Source: CALKJU01 sp035326425 (lineage in GTDB: Bacteria > Pseudomonadota > Alphaproteobacteria > Geminicoccales > Geminicoccaceae). From it: 64,000 bases of DNA. The notes under the pieces were generated by a model that was not told where the DNA came from, did not search any database, and saw only the letters and a list, made by a program, of their open reading frames with translations. The position numbers were made by a program, and so were the translations under genes. The stretch is from the NCBI GenBank assembly GCA_035326425.1, contig DAOLFG010000015.1:29413-93412 (forward strand). Direction: 5' to 3'. Positions 53,537-63,938 of this stretch are shown here, in pieces (positions within the stretch are counted from its first letter, which is position 1; the number at the start of each line of letters is the position of its first letter).

Positions 53537-54435
53537 GCCGGTTCCCCGATTTGCTGGCGCAGAAACGCCGCCGCATCGTCCAGCGATTCGCGGGCGGCGC
53601 GCACGATGCGACCGCGGTTGATGAAGCCGTGGGTGCAGCCGGGCTCGACCCGCAGCCTGACGTCGACGCCGGCCGCCTGCATGCGCTCGCGCATCGCCAG
53701 CGTGTCGTCGCGCAGCACGTCGAGCCCGGCGGCCAGGAGCCAGGTCGGCGGCAGGCCGGCGAGGTCGCCCAGCAGCGGCGTGATCAGCGGATCGCGCGTA
53801 CGCGCGCCCGCGGGGTCGTACATCTCGAAAAAGTTGGCCATGCGCTCGCGCGACAGGCCGTAACGGCCATCGCCGAAGGCCGTGTAGGATCCCGTGTCGA
53901 GGTCGGCGCCGAACACGCCGTAGAACAGCACGAGGGCGCTCGGGCCGGGCATGTGCCGGCGGGCCAGTGCCGTGGCGATGGCGAGGTTGGCGCCCGCCGA
54001 GGTGCCGGCCACCGCCCAGGGACGGCCGCTGGCGGCCAGCCAGCCGGCGACGGTGAGGCAGTCTTCGAGCCCGGCCGGGAAGGGATGCTCGGGTGCCAGC
54101 CGGTAGGTCGGCGCCGCGACGTTCCAGCCCGAGCCCTGCGCCAGGCCGCGGATCGCCGGCTCGTTCTGGCCGACGCTGCCGACGGCCCAGCCGCCGCCAT
54201 GGACGTAGAGCAGCGTCGGCGCGTCCTCCTGGCCGTTCGGCTGGTAGAGGTCGACGGCGACGCCGCCGACACGGCGGCCCTGCACCGCCATCTCCGGCAC
54301 GCCCTCGTTCCAGAAGGCGGCACCCTCGATGCCGCGACGGCGCTCCTCGGCGAGATCGCGCGGCGGCGGCATCGCGGCCGTGCGCGCGGCCTCGATGGAC
54401 ATGGCCTCGGCCATGTCGGGATCGAGCTCGGCCAT
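53533..54435 (-). CDS. Alpha/beta hydrolase, hormone-sensitive-lipase type esterase
   Basis: A 300-residue alpha/beta hydrolase of the HSL/fold-3 group. The oxyanion motif is YVHGGGWAVGS (near 77), the nucleophile Ser is in GTSAGANLA (near 142), the acid Asp is in the GLDVLRDD region and the catalytic His is in GCTHGF (near 268). These enzymes cleave short acyl or lactone esters. It lies 3 bases after the fused transporter ATPase gene and overlaps the dehydratase gene, so it may de-esterify or open a lactone of the imported sugar acid before dehydration. There is no signal peptide, so it acts in the cytosol. Confidence 0.88.
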   Translation of the reverse strand: MAELDPDMAEAMSIEAARTAAMPPPRDLAEERRRGIEGAAFWNEGVPEMAVQGRRVGGVAVDLYQPNGQEDAPTLLYVHGGGWAVGSVGQNEPAIRGLAQGSGWNVAAPTYRLAPEHPFPAGLEDCLTVAGWLAASGRPWAVAGTSAGANLAIATALARRHMPGPSALVLFYGVFGADLDTGSYTAFGDGRYGLSRERMANFFEMYDPAGARTRDPLITPLLGDLAGLPPTWLLAAGLDVLRDDTLAMRERMQAAGVDVRLRVEPGCTHGFINRGRIVRAARESLDDAAAFLRQQIGEPA

Positions 54436-54438
54436 GCT

Positions 54439-56207
<1,769 letters not shown>

Positions 56208-56208
<1 letters not shown>

Positions 56209-57344
56209 CACCGCCCCTCCTGGGCATAGGGATCGGCGGCGTCGCGCATGCCGTCGCCGAAGAAGTTCAGGGACAGCACCGCCAGCACGACGAAGCCGCC
56301 GGGGATGAACAGCCAGGGCGCCTGGGCGATCGAGCGGATGTTCTGCGCCTCCTTCAGCAGCACGCCCCAGGAGATGATCGGCGGCTGCAGGCCGAGGCCC
56401 AGGAAGGAGAGTGCCGTCTCCGCCAGGATCATGTGCGGGATCGCCAGTGTCACCGATGCGATGACGTGGCTGGTCATCGACGGCAGCATGTGGCGGAAGA
56501 TGACGCGCCTCTGGCTGGCGCCATCGAGCCGGGCGGCGGTGACGAAGTCGTCGGTGCGCAGCGCCAGGAAGCGGCCGCGCACGACGCGCGCCAGCTCGGT
56601 CCAGCCGATCAGCGACAGAATCACCGTGATCGCGAAATAGCGCGTCATCGGCGCCCAGTCCTGCGGCAGCGACGCGGTGAGCCCCAGCCAGATCGGGATC
56701 GTCGGCAGCGACAGCACGAATTCGACGACGCGCTGGATCGCGAAGTCGATCCGGCCGCCGTAGTAGCCCGAGATGCCGCCCAGCATTACGCCGAGCAGCA
56801 GGCTGAAGGTGACGCCGACGAGGCCGATCGACATCGAGATCCGCGTGCCGTAGATCACCCGGCTCAGCATGTCGCGGCCGAGCCTGTCGGCGCCGAACAG
56901 ATAGAAGCGCTCGCTGGGATCGACCGTGGTCAGCAGGTGCCGGTCCATCGGTACCAGGCCCCAGAGATTGTAGGGCGCGCCGCGGCCGAGCCATTGCAGG
57001 TAGATCTTGCGCTCCGGGTCGGGAATGAAGGTGATCTGCAGGGTGAACCTGTCGCGCACCTGCTTCATCGCCCGCACATGCGGCCGGATCTGCCAGCTGC
57101 CGTCGGCCTGCGTGTCGATGAAGCGCACGAGCTGCGGCGGGTGGAAGACGTTGCGCGGGTCGGCGGCGTTGGGATCGAACGGCGCCAGGAACTCGACGAA
57201 CAAGGCGATGAAGTAGAGGGTGCCGACGACGATCATGCCGCCCATGGCGAGCTTGTGGCGGCGGAACGCCCACCACATCAGCCGCCATTGCGAGGCCTGG
57301 TCGGCGTGGGCGTGCAGGCGTGGATCGATGACAGCGGTGCTCAT
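56208..57344 (-). CDS. Opp-type ABC transporter permease, OppC position (second system)
   Basis: A 378-residue permease like that at 43018. It has an N-terminal helix (MGGMIVVGTLYFIALFVEF), a periplasmic insert of about 100 residues (KQVRDRFTLQITFIPDPERK), then five helices with the contact loop DFVTAARLDGASQRRVIFRH. The shared long insert suggests both systems use the same class of large binding protein. It starts 6 bases after the OppB-type gene. Confidence 0.9.
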
Positions 57345-57350
57345 GCCTGC

Positions 57351-58337
57351 CTACCGGTACCGGATGCGCGGATCGAGGATGGCGAGAAGGATGTCCGACA
57401 CCAGCATGCCGACGACGGTCAGCGAGCACAGCAGCAGGATGAACGCGCCGGCGAGATACATGTCCTGTGCCAGCAGCGCCTGCAGCAGCAGCGGCCCCGA
57501 GGTCGGCAGCGACAGCACGAAGGCGGTGATGACGGCGCCGCTGATGAGCTGCGGGAACGCCCAGCCGATCGTGCTGACGAACGGATTGAGCGCCAGCCGG
57601 ACGGGATACTTCATCAGCAGGTGGAACTCGGAGAGGCCCTTGGCGCGGGCGGTGGTGACGTAGGGCTTGTTCAGCTCGTCCAGCAGGTTGGCGCGCATGA
57701 TGCGGATCATGCTGGCCGACGAGCTGGTGCCCAGGATCAGCACCGGGATCCAGAGGTGCTTCAGCAGGTCGATGAGCTTGCCCCACGACCAGGGTGCCGT
57801 CTGGTACTGCTCGGAGAACAGGCCGCTGACGTTGGCACCGAAATAGACGACGGCGATGTACATCAGCACCAGCGCCGTCAGGAAGCTGGGGGTCGCGACG
57901 CCGAAGAAGCTGATGGTCGTCCAGACGTAGTCGCCGATCGAATACTTACGGACCGCCGAGTAGATCCCGACCGGAAAGGCGACGGCCCAGGTGAACAGCA
58001 GCGTCGACAGCGCCAGGGTCACCGACAGCGCCATCCGTTCCCAGATCAGCCCGGAGACCGGCTGCTGCCACTCGAAGGAGATGCCGAAATCGCCCTGCAG
58101 CACGCCACTTATCCAGCGCCAGTACTGGACGATGAACGGCTGGTCGAGGCCGTAGCGCTCGCGCAGCGCCTCCAGCCGCTCCATGTCGACGACATCGCCC
58201 GACTGCGCCAGCGTGGCGGCGAAGGTGGTGACATAATCGCCGGGCGGCGCCTGGATCAGCGCGAAGGCGACGAGCGACACCACGAACAGGAACGGGACGG
58301 CCCAGAAGATGCGCTTGATGACGTAGGTGAGCAGCAT
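57351..58337 (-). CDS. Opp-type ABC transporter permease, OppB position (second system)
   Basis: A 328-residue permease beginning MLLTYVIKRIFWAVPFLFVV, with PPGDYVTTF after the first helix and the cytoplasmic loop YVTTARAKGLSEFHLLMKYPVRLAL (near 205-230). It is the first gene of the minus-strand run. Its upstream region is shared with the divergent binding-protein gene at 58735, which supplies the missing periplasmic component. Confidence 0.9.
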   Translation of the reverse strand: MLLTYVIKRIFWAVPFLFVVSLVAFALIQAPPGDYVTTFAATLAQSGDVVDMERLEALRERYGLDQPFIVQYWRWISGVLQGDFGISFEWQQPVSGLIWERMALSVTLALSTLLFTWAVAFPVGIYSAVRKYSIGDYVWTTISFFGVATPSFLTALVLMYIAVVYFGANVSGLFSEQYQTAPWSWGKLIDLLKHLWIPVLILGTSSSASMIRIMRANLLDELNKPYVTTARAKGLSEFHLLMKYPVRLALNPFVSTIGWAFPQLISGAVITAFVLSLPTSGPLLLQALLAQDMYLAGAFILLLCSLTVVGMLVSDILLAILDPRIRYR

Positions 58338-58734
58338 GGGCCCTCACCTCGCGCCGGGACCGGGCATGCCGGCAAGGGCAGGAATTCCCACCTGTAGGGC
58401 CTCCACTGGGACGTCGCCCGGTCTCGGGCCGGGATCCGTTTCGGACGGCAGCGCACCACCGGGCGATGGCCGCGAAACGGCGTTAGGCTTGTGGCCCGGC
58501 GACCCGAATGTCAACCGCTTTGCCACCCCGGAGAGCCAATTCTTCGGCAACGAGGCTAATTCAATTGAATCTAACACGCGGGGCGGTTCGGATTCCATTG
58601 CCCGGGATTTGCGCGCGGCGTCAGCGCCAAGGAATTCCATCCGTCGCGACTTGACATGTCTTGCCGGAGGTTCCACCAACACGACGATACCGCCTCCGGC
58701 AAACGCGAAGGGTGGAGGCGGTTGGGGGGCTGAT
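58338..58734. other. Divergent intergenic control region of the second transporter
   Basis: This 397-base stretch has no convincing gene. It is locally AT-richer near 58535-58575 and holds the palindrome at 58559-58570, plus an 8-base palindrome GACATGTC inside CTTGACATGTCTTG about 80 bases before the binding-protein start. It probably carries promoters for both directions. Confidence 0.5.
58559..58570. promoter_or_regulatory. 12-base perfect palindrome, candidate operator
   Basis: ATTCAATTGAAT is a perfect palindrome in the divergent promoter region, in sharp contrast to the GC-rich surroundings. It is suited to a dimeric repressor, for example a GntR- or IclR-type sugar-acid regulator, but none is encoded in the cluster. 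Confidence 0.4.
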
Positions 58735-60669
58735 ATGCAACAATGGAATGTCGCGCGTCGTCTCGGCCGCTCGCTGGTCGTCGGCAGCGCGCTCGCCGTG
58801 ATGGCCTGGGCGTCGCAGGCCGCCGCCTACCAGGAGGCGCCGATGCTGGCCGAGCTGGTCAAGGCGGGCAAGCTGCCGCCGGTCGACCAGCGGATCCCCA
58901 AGGACGCCGAGGTCGTCGAGCCGCTGGACAGCATCGGCAAGTATGGCGGCACGCTGCGGCAGGTGCTGGTCGGCACCGCCGGTGACCACAACACCATCCA
59001 GCGCATGTTGGCGCCGCAGAGCCTCGTCCGCTGGGATCCCACCTACAGCAAGGTGATCCCCAACCTCGCCAAGTCGTGGGAGGTCAGCGACGACGCGACG
59101 GAATACACCTTCCACCTGCGCGAGGGGCTGCGCTGGTCGGACGGCCAGCCGTTCACGACAGAGGACATCATGTTCTATGTCGAGGACATCCTGCACAGCC
59201 CAGACTACTACAGCGGTGCGGCGCCGTCGCAGTTCACCAGCGACGGCAAGCCGATGACCGCGGTGGCCAAGGACGCCACCACCATCACCTTCAAGTTCGC
59301 CAAGCCGAACGGCCTGTTCCTCTACGACCTGTCGAGCCCCTACGGCGTGCCGCCGGTGCTGTGGGCCAAGCATTACTGCAAGCAGTTCCACCCGAGATAC
59401 AACCCGAACATCGCCGACCTGCAGAAGCAGTACAATCAGAACAGCTGGGTCGACCTGTACAACTTCCGCTGCGGCCTGCGTGAGAAGCAGTCGCGCTGGT
59501 ACAACCCGGAGCGCCCGACGCTCGAGCCCTGGACGATCAAGGAGCCCTATTTCGGCTCGGCGACGCGCGTCGTGCTGGAGCGCAACCCCTACTTCTGGCA
59601 GGTCGACACCGCGGGCAACCAGCTGCCCTACATCGACGGCATCACCTTCCAGGTGCTGCAGAACCCGGAGGCCGCCATCCTGGCGGCCATCGGCGGCCAG
59701 ATCGACATGCAGAACTTCCACCTGGACCAGGTGCAGAACCGGCCGGTGCTGGCGGAGAACCAGGAGAAGGGCAAGTACAAGCTGTTCCTGCTCGACTCGA
59801 CCGCCTCGTCCGCCGTCATCATCTGGCCCAACCTCAACAATCGCGATCCGAAGATCCGCGACATGCTGAGCCAGAAGGACTTCCGCAAGGCGCTGTCGCT
59901 CGGCATCAACCGCCCGGAGATCATCGAGCTGGTGTTCGCCGGTCAGGGCGAGCCCTACCAGATCGGGCCGCCCAAGGGCCATGCGCTCTACAACGAGCAG
60001 CTCGCGACCCAGTTCACCCAGTACGATCCGGCCGAGGCCAACCGTCTGCTGGATTCGCTGGGCTACGACAAGCGCGACTCCTCCGGCCACCGGCTGCACA
60101 AGGACGGCACGCCGATCGTCCTGATCGTCGAGGTCAATCCCAAGTATCAGATGCACAGCGATGTGCTGGAGCTGGTCACCCAGGCCTGGCAGAAGCTCGG
60201 GATCGACGCCCGCAGCGATCCGATCGACAACAACTACTTCCAGGCGCGCAACGCGAACTGGGAGCACGCGATGCAGATCAGCGACACCAATGGCGGCGGC
60301 CTCGACCCGATCTGGCGCGCCACCGACTACGTGCCGATCGAGGACGACTCGCGGTTCGGCGCCGGCTGGGCGATGTGGTACCTGACCAACGGCAAGCAGG
60401 GGGTCGAGCCCACCAAGGACATCGCCGAGCGCCTGGCGCTCTACGAGCAGGTCCGCCAGACCCCGCCGGGGCCGAGGCAGGAGGAGCTGATGAAGCAGGT
60501 CCTGCAGCGTGCGGCCGACGCCTTCGAGATCATGGGGATCACGACGGCGATGACCGGCCAGGGAATCGTCAGCGTCGACATGCGCAACGTGCCGGAAGAG
60601 ATGCCCAACGGCTTCATCTACCTGACGCCGCAGCCGACCCTGCCGGCGACCTACTACTTCGACCGCTGA
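58735..60669 (+). CDS. Large family-5 solute-binding protein of the second transporter
   Basis: A 644-residue periplasmic binding protein with leader VARRLGRSLVVGSALAVMAW cleaved near QAAAYQ. The mature start EAPMLAELVKAGKLPPVDQR, then IGKYGGTLRQVLVG and GLRWSDGQPFTTEDIMFYVE, marks the same subgroup as the pair at 45164-49336, though it is clearly more divergent. The ATG at 58735 lies after a G-rich stretch. The frame continues upstream to 58327, but that part covers the control region. It is divergent from its permease genes and ends at a strong terminator. It may share ligands with the enolase-type enzyme encoded next. Confidence 0.9.
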   Translation: MQQWNVARRLGRSLVVGSALAVMAWASQAAAYQEAPMLAELVKAGKLPPVDQRIPKDAEVVEPLDSIGKYGGTLRQVLVGTAGDHNTIQRMLAPQSLVRWDPTYSKVIPNLAKSWEVSDDATEYTFHLREGLRWSDGQPFTTEDIMFYVEDILHSPDYYSGAAPSQFTSDGKPMTAVAKDATTITFKFAKPNGLFLYDLSSPYGVPPVLWAKHYCKQFHPRYNPNIADLQKQYNQNSWVDLYNFRCGLREKQSRWYNPERPTLEPWTIKEPYFGSATRVVLERNPYFWQVDTAGNQLPYIDGITFQVLQNPEAAILAAIGGQIDMQNFHLDQVQNRPVLAENQEKGKYKLFLLDSTASSAVIIWPNLNNRDPKIRDMLSQKDFRKALSLGINRPEIIELVFAGQGEPYQIGPPKGHALYNEQLATQFTQYDPAEANRLLDSLGYDKRDSSGHRLHKDGTPIVLIVEVNPKYQMHSDVLELVTQAWQKLGIDARSDPIDNNYFQARNANWEHAMQISDTNGGGLDPIWRATDYVPIEDDSRFGAGWAMWYLTNGKQGVEPTKDIAERLALYEQVRQTPPGPRQEELMKQVLQRAADAFEIMGITTAMTGQGIVSVDMRNVPEEMPNGFIYLTPQPTLPATYYFDR

Positions 60670-60687
60670 GCCTCGCGGTCGACCTGG

Positions 60688-60720
60688 AGAGCGCGGCGGC
60701 CCCACCGCCGCGCTCTTTCA
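60688..60720 (+). terminator. Intrinsic terminator after the binding-protein gene
   Basis: AGAGCGCGGCGG (60688-60699) and CCGCCGCGCTCT (60705-60716) form a perfect 12-base stem with a 5-base loop and TTCA after it, 19 bases after the stop. It would reduce read-through into the enolase-type gene at 60748. Confidence 0.65.
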
Positions 60721-60747
60721 TGTCCAGCCCATTCGAAGGAGACCCCC

Positions 60748-61956
60748 TTGCGTATCACCGGCCTGAAGACCTGGCTCATGCAGGTGGCGGGCGACGGCCG
60801 CCGTGCCGCGGCTCGCAACATCGCCAAGGACAAGCCCGGCCTCAGCCGCCGCAACTGGCTGTTCGTCAAGATCTACACCGACGAGGGCCTGACCGGCGTC
60901 GGCGAGTGCAGCGGCTGGCCCAGCGCCATCCGCACCATGCTGCACGACCTCGAGCCGGTGCTGGTGGGCGAGGATCCGCAGCACATCGAGCGCCTCTGGC
61001 ACAAGGTCAAGCTGGCCGCCATGGGCCACGGCCATGTCGGCACGCCCCTGGGCGGGGCGCTGGCCGGCATCGACATGGCCTTGTGGGACATCAAGGGCAA
61101 GGCGCTGGGCCAGCCGGTGTGGAGCCTGCTCGGCGGCAAGGTCCGCGACCGCGTGCCGGCCTACGCCCATGCCGACCACCCCGATCGCGCCCGCGATCTC
61201 GCCGAGCGCGGCTTCACCCTGCTCAAGGCCTCCTCCAACAGCCGCGGCGAGGTCGATGTCGAGCGGCTGTTCGCCATCCGCGAGGCCATCGGCGACAAGG
61301 TCGACCTCTGCCTCGATGCCAAGGGCGCTCCCTGGATGGGGCTGCAGGACGCCATCGCGCTCGGCCACCGGCTGGAGCCGCTGCGGCTGGCCTTCTACGA
61401 GGAGCCGCTGCCCCCCGAGGCCATCCTCGACTATCCGAGGCTGCGCCAGGCGGTGGCGGTGCCGATCGCCACCGGCGAGCGCTACGGCTTCCTCGGCGAT
61501 TTCCGCACGCTGTTCGAGCTGGGTGCGGTCGACGTGATCCAGCCCGACACCGGCCGCACCGGCGGCATCAGCCAGATGCGCAAGATGGCGGCGCTGGCCG
61601 AGGCGTTCGGCGGGATGATCGCGCCGCACTCGGGCTCGCTGGGGCCTGTGGCCGAGTTCGCCGCCGTCCACCTGATGGCCGCCACCCCCAACTGCCTCGC
61701 CATCGAGCGGGTGGAGGACGACTGGCCCGGCCGCGAGGAGGTGCTCACCAATGCCTGCCGCGCCGAGGGCGGCAGCTTCGCCGTGCCCGACGCGCCGGGC
61801 CTCGGCGTCGACATCGTCGAGGCCGAGATCGAGCGCCATCCGGTGCAGCTCAGCGTCGACCTGCCCAGCGCCCCCGCCGGCGCCGAGCACCGCCCGGGCG
61901 GCAGCGACTTCGCCTGGCAGGGCCTGCTGCGGCGCCGGGCCGGCTATCTGGGTTGA
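60748..61956 (+). CDS. Enolase-superfamily enzyme with altered DxK active-site motif
   Basis: A 402-residue paralogue of the dehydratase at 52316, sharing NWLFVKIYTDEGLTGVGECS, GIDMALWDIKGKALGQPVW, IQPDTGRTGGISQMRKMAAL and APHSGSLGPVAEFAA. Metal ligands are in LDAKGAPW (near 190), YEEPLPPE and ATGERYG. Where the paralogue has Asp-Ala-His, this one has Asp-Ala-Lys, so the general acid/base differs and the substrate or reaction may too. The KVGF segment is replaced by KASS. The start is TTG at 60748 with AAGGAGA upstream. It follows the binding-protein gene after a terminator. The exact reaction is unknown. Confidence 0.85.
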   Translation: MRITGLKTWLMQVAGDGRRAAARNIAKDKPGLSRRNWLFVKIYTDEGLTGVGECSGWPSAIRTMLHDLEPVLVGEDPQHIERLWHKVKLAAMGHGHVGTPLGGALAGIDMALWDIKGKALGQPVWSLLGGKVRDRVPAYAHADHPDRARDLAERGFTLLKASSNSRGEVDVERLFAIREAIGDKVDLCLDAKGAPWMGLQDAIALGHRLEPLRLAFYEEPLPPEAILDYPRLRQAVAVPIATGERYGFLGDFRTLFELGAVDVIQPDTGRTGGISQMRKMAALAEAFGGMIAPHSGSLGPVAEFAAVHLMAATPNCLAIERVEDDWPGREEVLTNACRAEGGSFAVPDAPGLGVDIVEAEIERHPVQLSVDLPSAPAGAEHRPGGSDFAWQGLLRRRAGYLG

Positions 61957-61960
61957 GCGA

Positions 61961-61999
61961 CATGCCACCCTCGCTCCGCGCCGGATCGAGGGTGGCATG
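61961..61999 (+). terminator. 13-base hairpin after the enolase-type gene
   Basis: CATGCCACCCTCG (61961-61973) and CGAGGGTGGCATG (61987-61999) are perfect arms with a 13-base loop, 4 bases after the enolase-type stop. No U-run follows. The right arm contains the only ATG candidate for the next gene and its GAGGG, so the hairpin is either a terminator or a structure that masks that start. Confidence 0.5.
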
Positions 62000-62059
62000 G
62001 AACCCTGGAGGCCCGCGGGTGTTGTTGAGGCCTTGCATGCAACGCGCGCGGAACTCGCC

Positions 62060-63859
62060 GTGACCCCACAGACAGAGCTCCTGGAACTGCTTCCGGTGGC
62101 GGTATGCACCACCGATGCTGCGGGACGCCTGACCTTCTACAACGAGGCGGCGGCCGCTCTCTGGGGTCGCCGCCCGGAGCTCGGTACCGCCTGGTGCGGG
62201 TCGTGGAAGCTGTTCCACACCGACGGCCGGCCGATGCCGCATTCGGAATGTCCGCTGGCATTGGCCCTCGAGGAAGGTCGTCCGGTCCGCGACATGGAGG
62301 CGGTGCTCGAGCGGCCCGATGGCGTGCGCGTGCTGTTCCTCCCGCACCCGACCCCGCTGCGCGACACCTCGGGCCGGGTAACGGGTGCCATCAACATGCT
62401 GGTCGACCTCAGCGACCGCGAGAGCGCCCATGCCAATTCGGCACTGCTGGCCTCGATCGTGGCGTCGTCCGAGGACGCCATCGTCAGCAAGACGATCACG
62501 GGCCGCATCACCTCCTGGAACGCCGGCGCCGAGCGCATCTTCGGCTACCGGGCCGACGAGATGATCGGCCAGCACATCACCACGATCATTCCGCCCGAAC
62601 GGCACGGCGAGGAGGAGCGGATCATCGCCAAGCTGCGGCGTGGCGAGCGGGTCGAATCCTTCGACACCGTGAGGCGGGCCAAGGATGGCCGCCTCGTCGA
62701 CGTCTCGGCGACCATCTCGCCGTTGCGCAACGCCTTCGGCGAGGTCGTCGGCGCCTCGAAGGTCGCGCGCGACATCACCGGGCGCAAGCAGGCCGAGCGT
62801 TCGCAGCGCCTGCTGGTCGACGAGCTGAACCATCGCGTCAAGAACACGCTGGCGACGGTACAGGCCATTGCCAGCCTGTCGGCGCGTCGCGCCGCCGATC
62901 TCGCCGAGTTCGTGCCCGGCTTCACCGGTCGCATCCAGGCCCTGGCCAAGGCGCATACCCTGCTGGCGCAGAGCCGGATGGAGGGGGCCGACATCGCGGG
63001 GCTGGTGCGCGAGCAGGTCTGTCTCGGCGACACGAGCGACACCCGTATCTCGGCGGTCGGCCCGCACCTGATGATCGACGCCCAGGCGGCGGTGCATCTC
63101 TCGATGGTCCTGCACGAGCTCGCCACCAATGCCCGCCGGCACGGCGCGCTGTCCGTGCCCGAGGGCCGCCTGTCGGTCGAATGGGCGGTGACGGCCGGCG
63201 CCGGGCGAGTGCTGTCGCTCCACTGGCGCGAAAAGGGTGCTTCGAATGTACGCGCGCCGCGTGGCAAGGGCGGCTTCGGCACCATGCTGATCGAGCAGAC
63301 CCTGCGCGGCCATGGCGGCCGGGCGGCGATGACCTATGGCGCCGACGGCATCGTCTGCGAGATCGTGCTGCCTCTCCCCGAGACGCCGCCGCCGCTCGAG
63401 GCGAGCCTGCAGACCGCGCCGCGCCGACAGGCTCCCGAGGTCGTGGCCGGCGCGTCGGCGCCGGCGCGTCGCCTCGACGGCAAGCGCATCCTCATCATCG
63501 AGGACGAGCCGCTGATCTCGCTCGATCTCGAGTTCATGCTCGGTGCGGCGGGCTGCGAGATCGCCGGCAGCGCCGGCACGATCGACCAGGCGATGGCCCT
63601 GGTCGACGGCGTCGACTGCGACGCGGCGGTGCTCGACGGCAATATCGGCGGCGATCCGGTGGACGAGGTCGCGCGGGCCCTCACCGCCAGGGGCACGCCG
63701 TTCGTGTTCGTGACCGGCTATGGCCGGGAGTCGCTGCCGCAGGGATTTCGCGACGGCCTGATCGTGGCCAAGCCGTTCACCGCCGAGCAGCTGGTGGCGG
63801 CGGTCGAGGCCATCCTGGCCGGCCAGGGTATCGTCCGTCTCCGGCGACAGACGGGCTGA
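62060..63859 (+). CDS. PAS-PAS-HWE histidine kinase with C-terminal receiver (hybrid)
   Basis: A 599-residue soluble hybrid kinase. PAS 1 (about 5-115) includes LPVAVCTTDAAGRLTFYNEA and PAS 2 (about 125-245) includes ITSWNAGAERIFGYRADEMI. The HWE dimerisation motif has phospho-His258 in LVDELNHRVKNTLATVQA. The N-box is HELATNARRHGAL, and the diagnostic W389-x-E391 lies in SLHWREKG. A receiver (about 475-595) has EDE near 481-483, phospho-Asp526 in AVLDGNIG and Lys in VAKPF. HWE kinases often feed the general stress response. GTG at 62060, 8 residues before PAS 1, is preferred; an ATG at 61997 lies inside a hairpin arm. No partner response regulator is adjacent. Confidence 0.9.
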   Translation: MTPQTELLELLPVAVCTTDAAGRLTFYNEAAAALWGRRPELGTAWCGSWKLFHTDGRPMPHSECPLALALEEGRPVRDMEAVLERPDGVRVLFLPHPTPLRDTSGRVTGAINMLVDLSDRESAHANSALLASIVASSEDAIVSKTITGRITSWNAGAERIFGYRADEMIGQHITTIIPPERHGEEERIIAKLRRGERVESFDTVRRAKDGRLVDVSATISPLRNAFGEVVGASKVARDITGRKQAERSQRLLVDELNHRVKNTLATVQAIASLSARRAADLAEFVPGFTGRIQALAKAHTLLAQSRMEGADIAGLVREQVCLGDTSDTRISAVGPHLMIDAQAAVHLSMVLHELATNARRHGALSVPEGRLSVEWAVTAGAGRVLSLHWREKGASNVRAPRGKGGFGTMLIEQTLRGHGGRAAMTYGADGIVCEIVLPLPETPPPLEASLQTAPRRQAPEVVAGASAPARRLDGKRILIIEDEPLISLDLEFMLGAAGCEIAGSAGTIDQAMALVDGVDCDAAVLDGNIGGDPVDEVARALTARGTPFVFVTGYGRESLPQGFRDGLIVAKPFTAEQLVAAVEAILAGQGIVRLRRQTG

Positions 63860-63879
63860 CCGGTCGGCGGCCGGCCCCG

Positions 63880-63916
63880 AAAAAACGGGACCCGCCGGAG
63901 CCATCCGGCGGGTCCC
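63880..63916 (-). terminator. Strong rho-independent terminator for a minus-strand gene
   Basis: GGGACCCGCCGG (63887-63898) and CCGGCGGGTCCC (63905-63916) form a perfect 12-base stem with a 6-base loop. On the minus strand it is followed by GTTTTTTCGG, a clear U-run, so it ends the gene entering from the right edge. The plus-strand kinase may also use the stem. Confidence 0.8.
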
Positions 63917-63938
63917 CTCCGACGTCCTCGAAGGCGGA

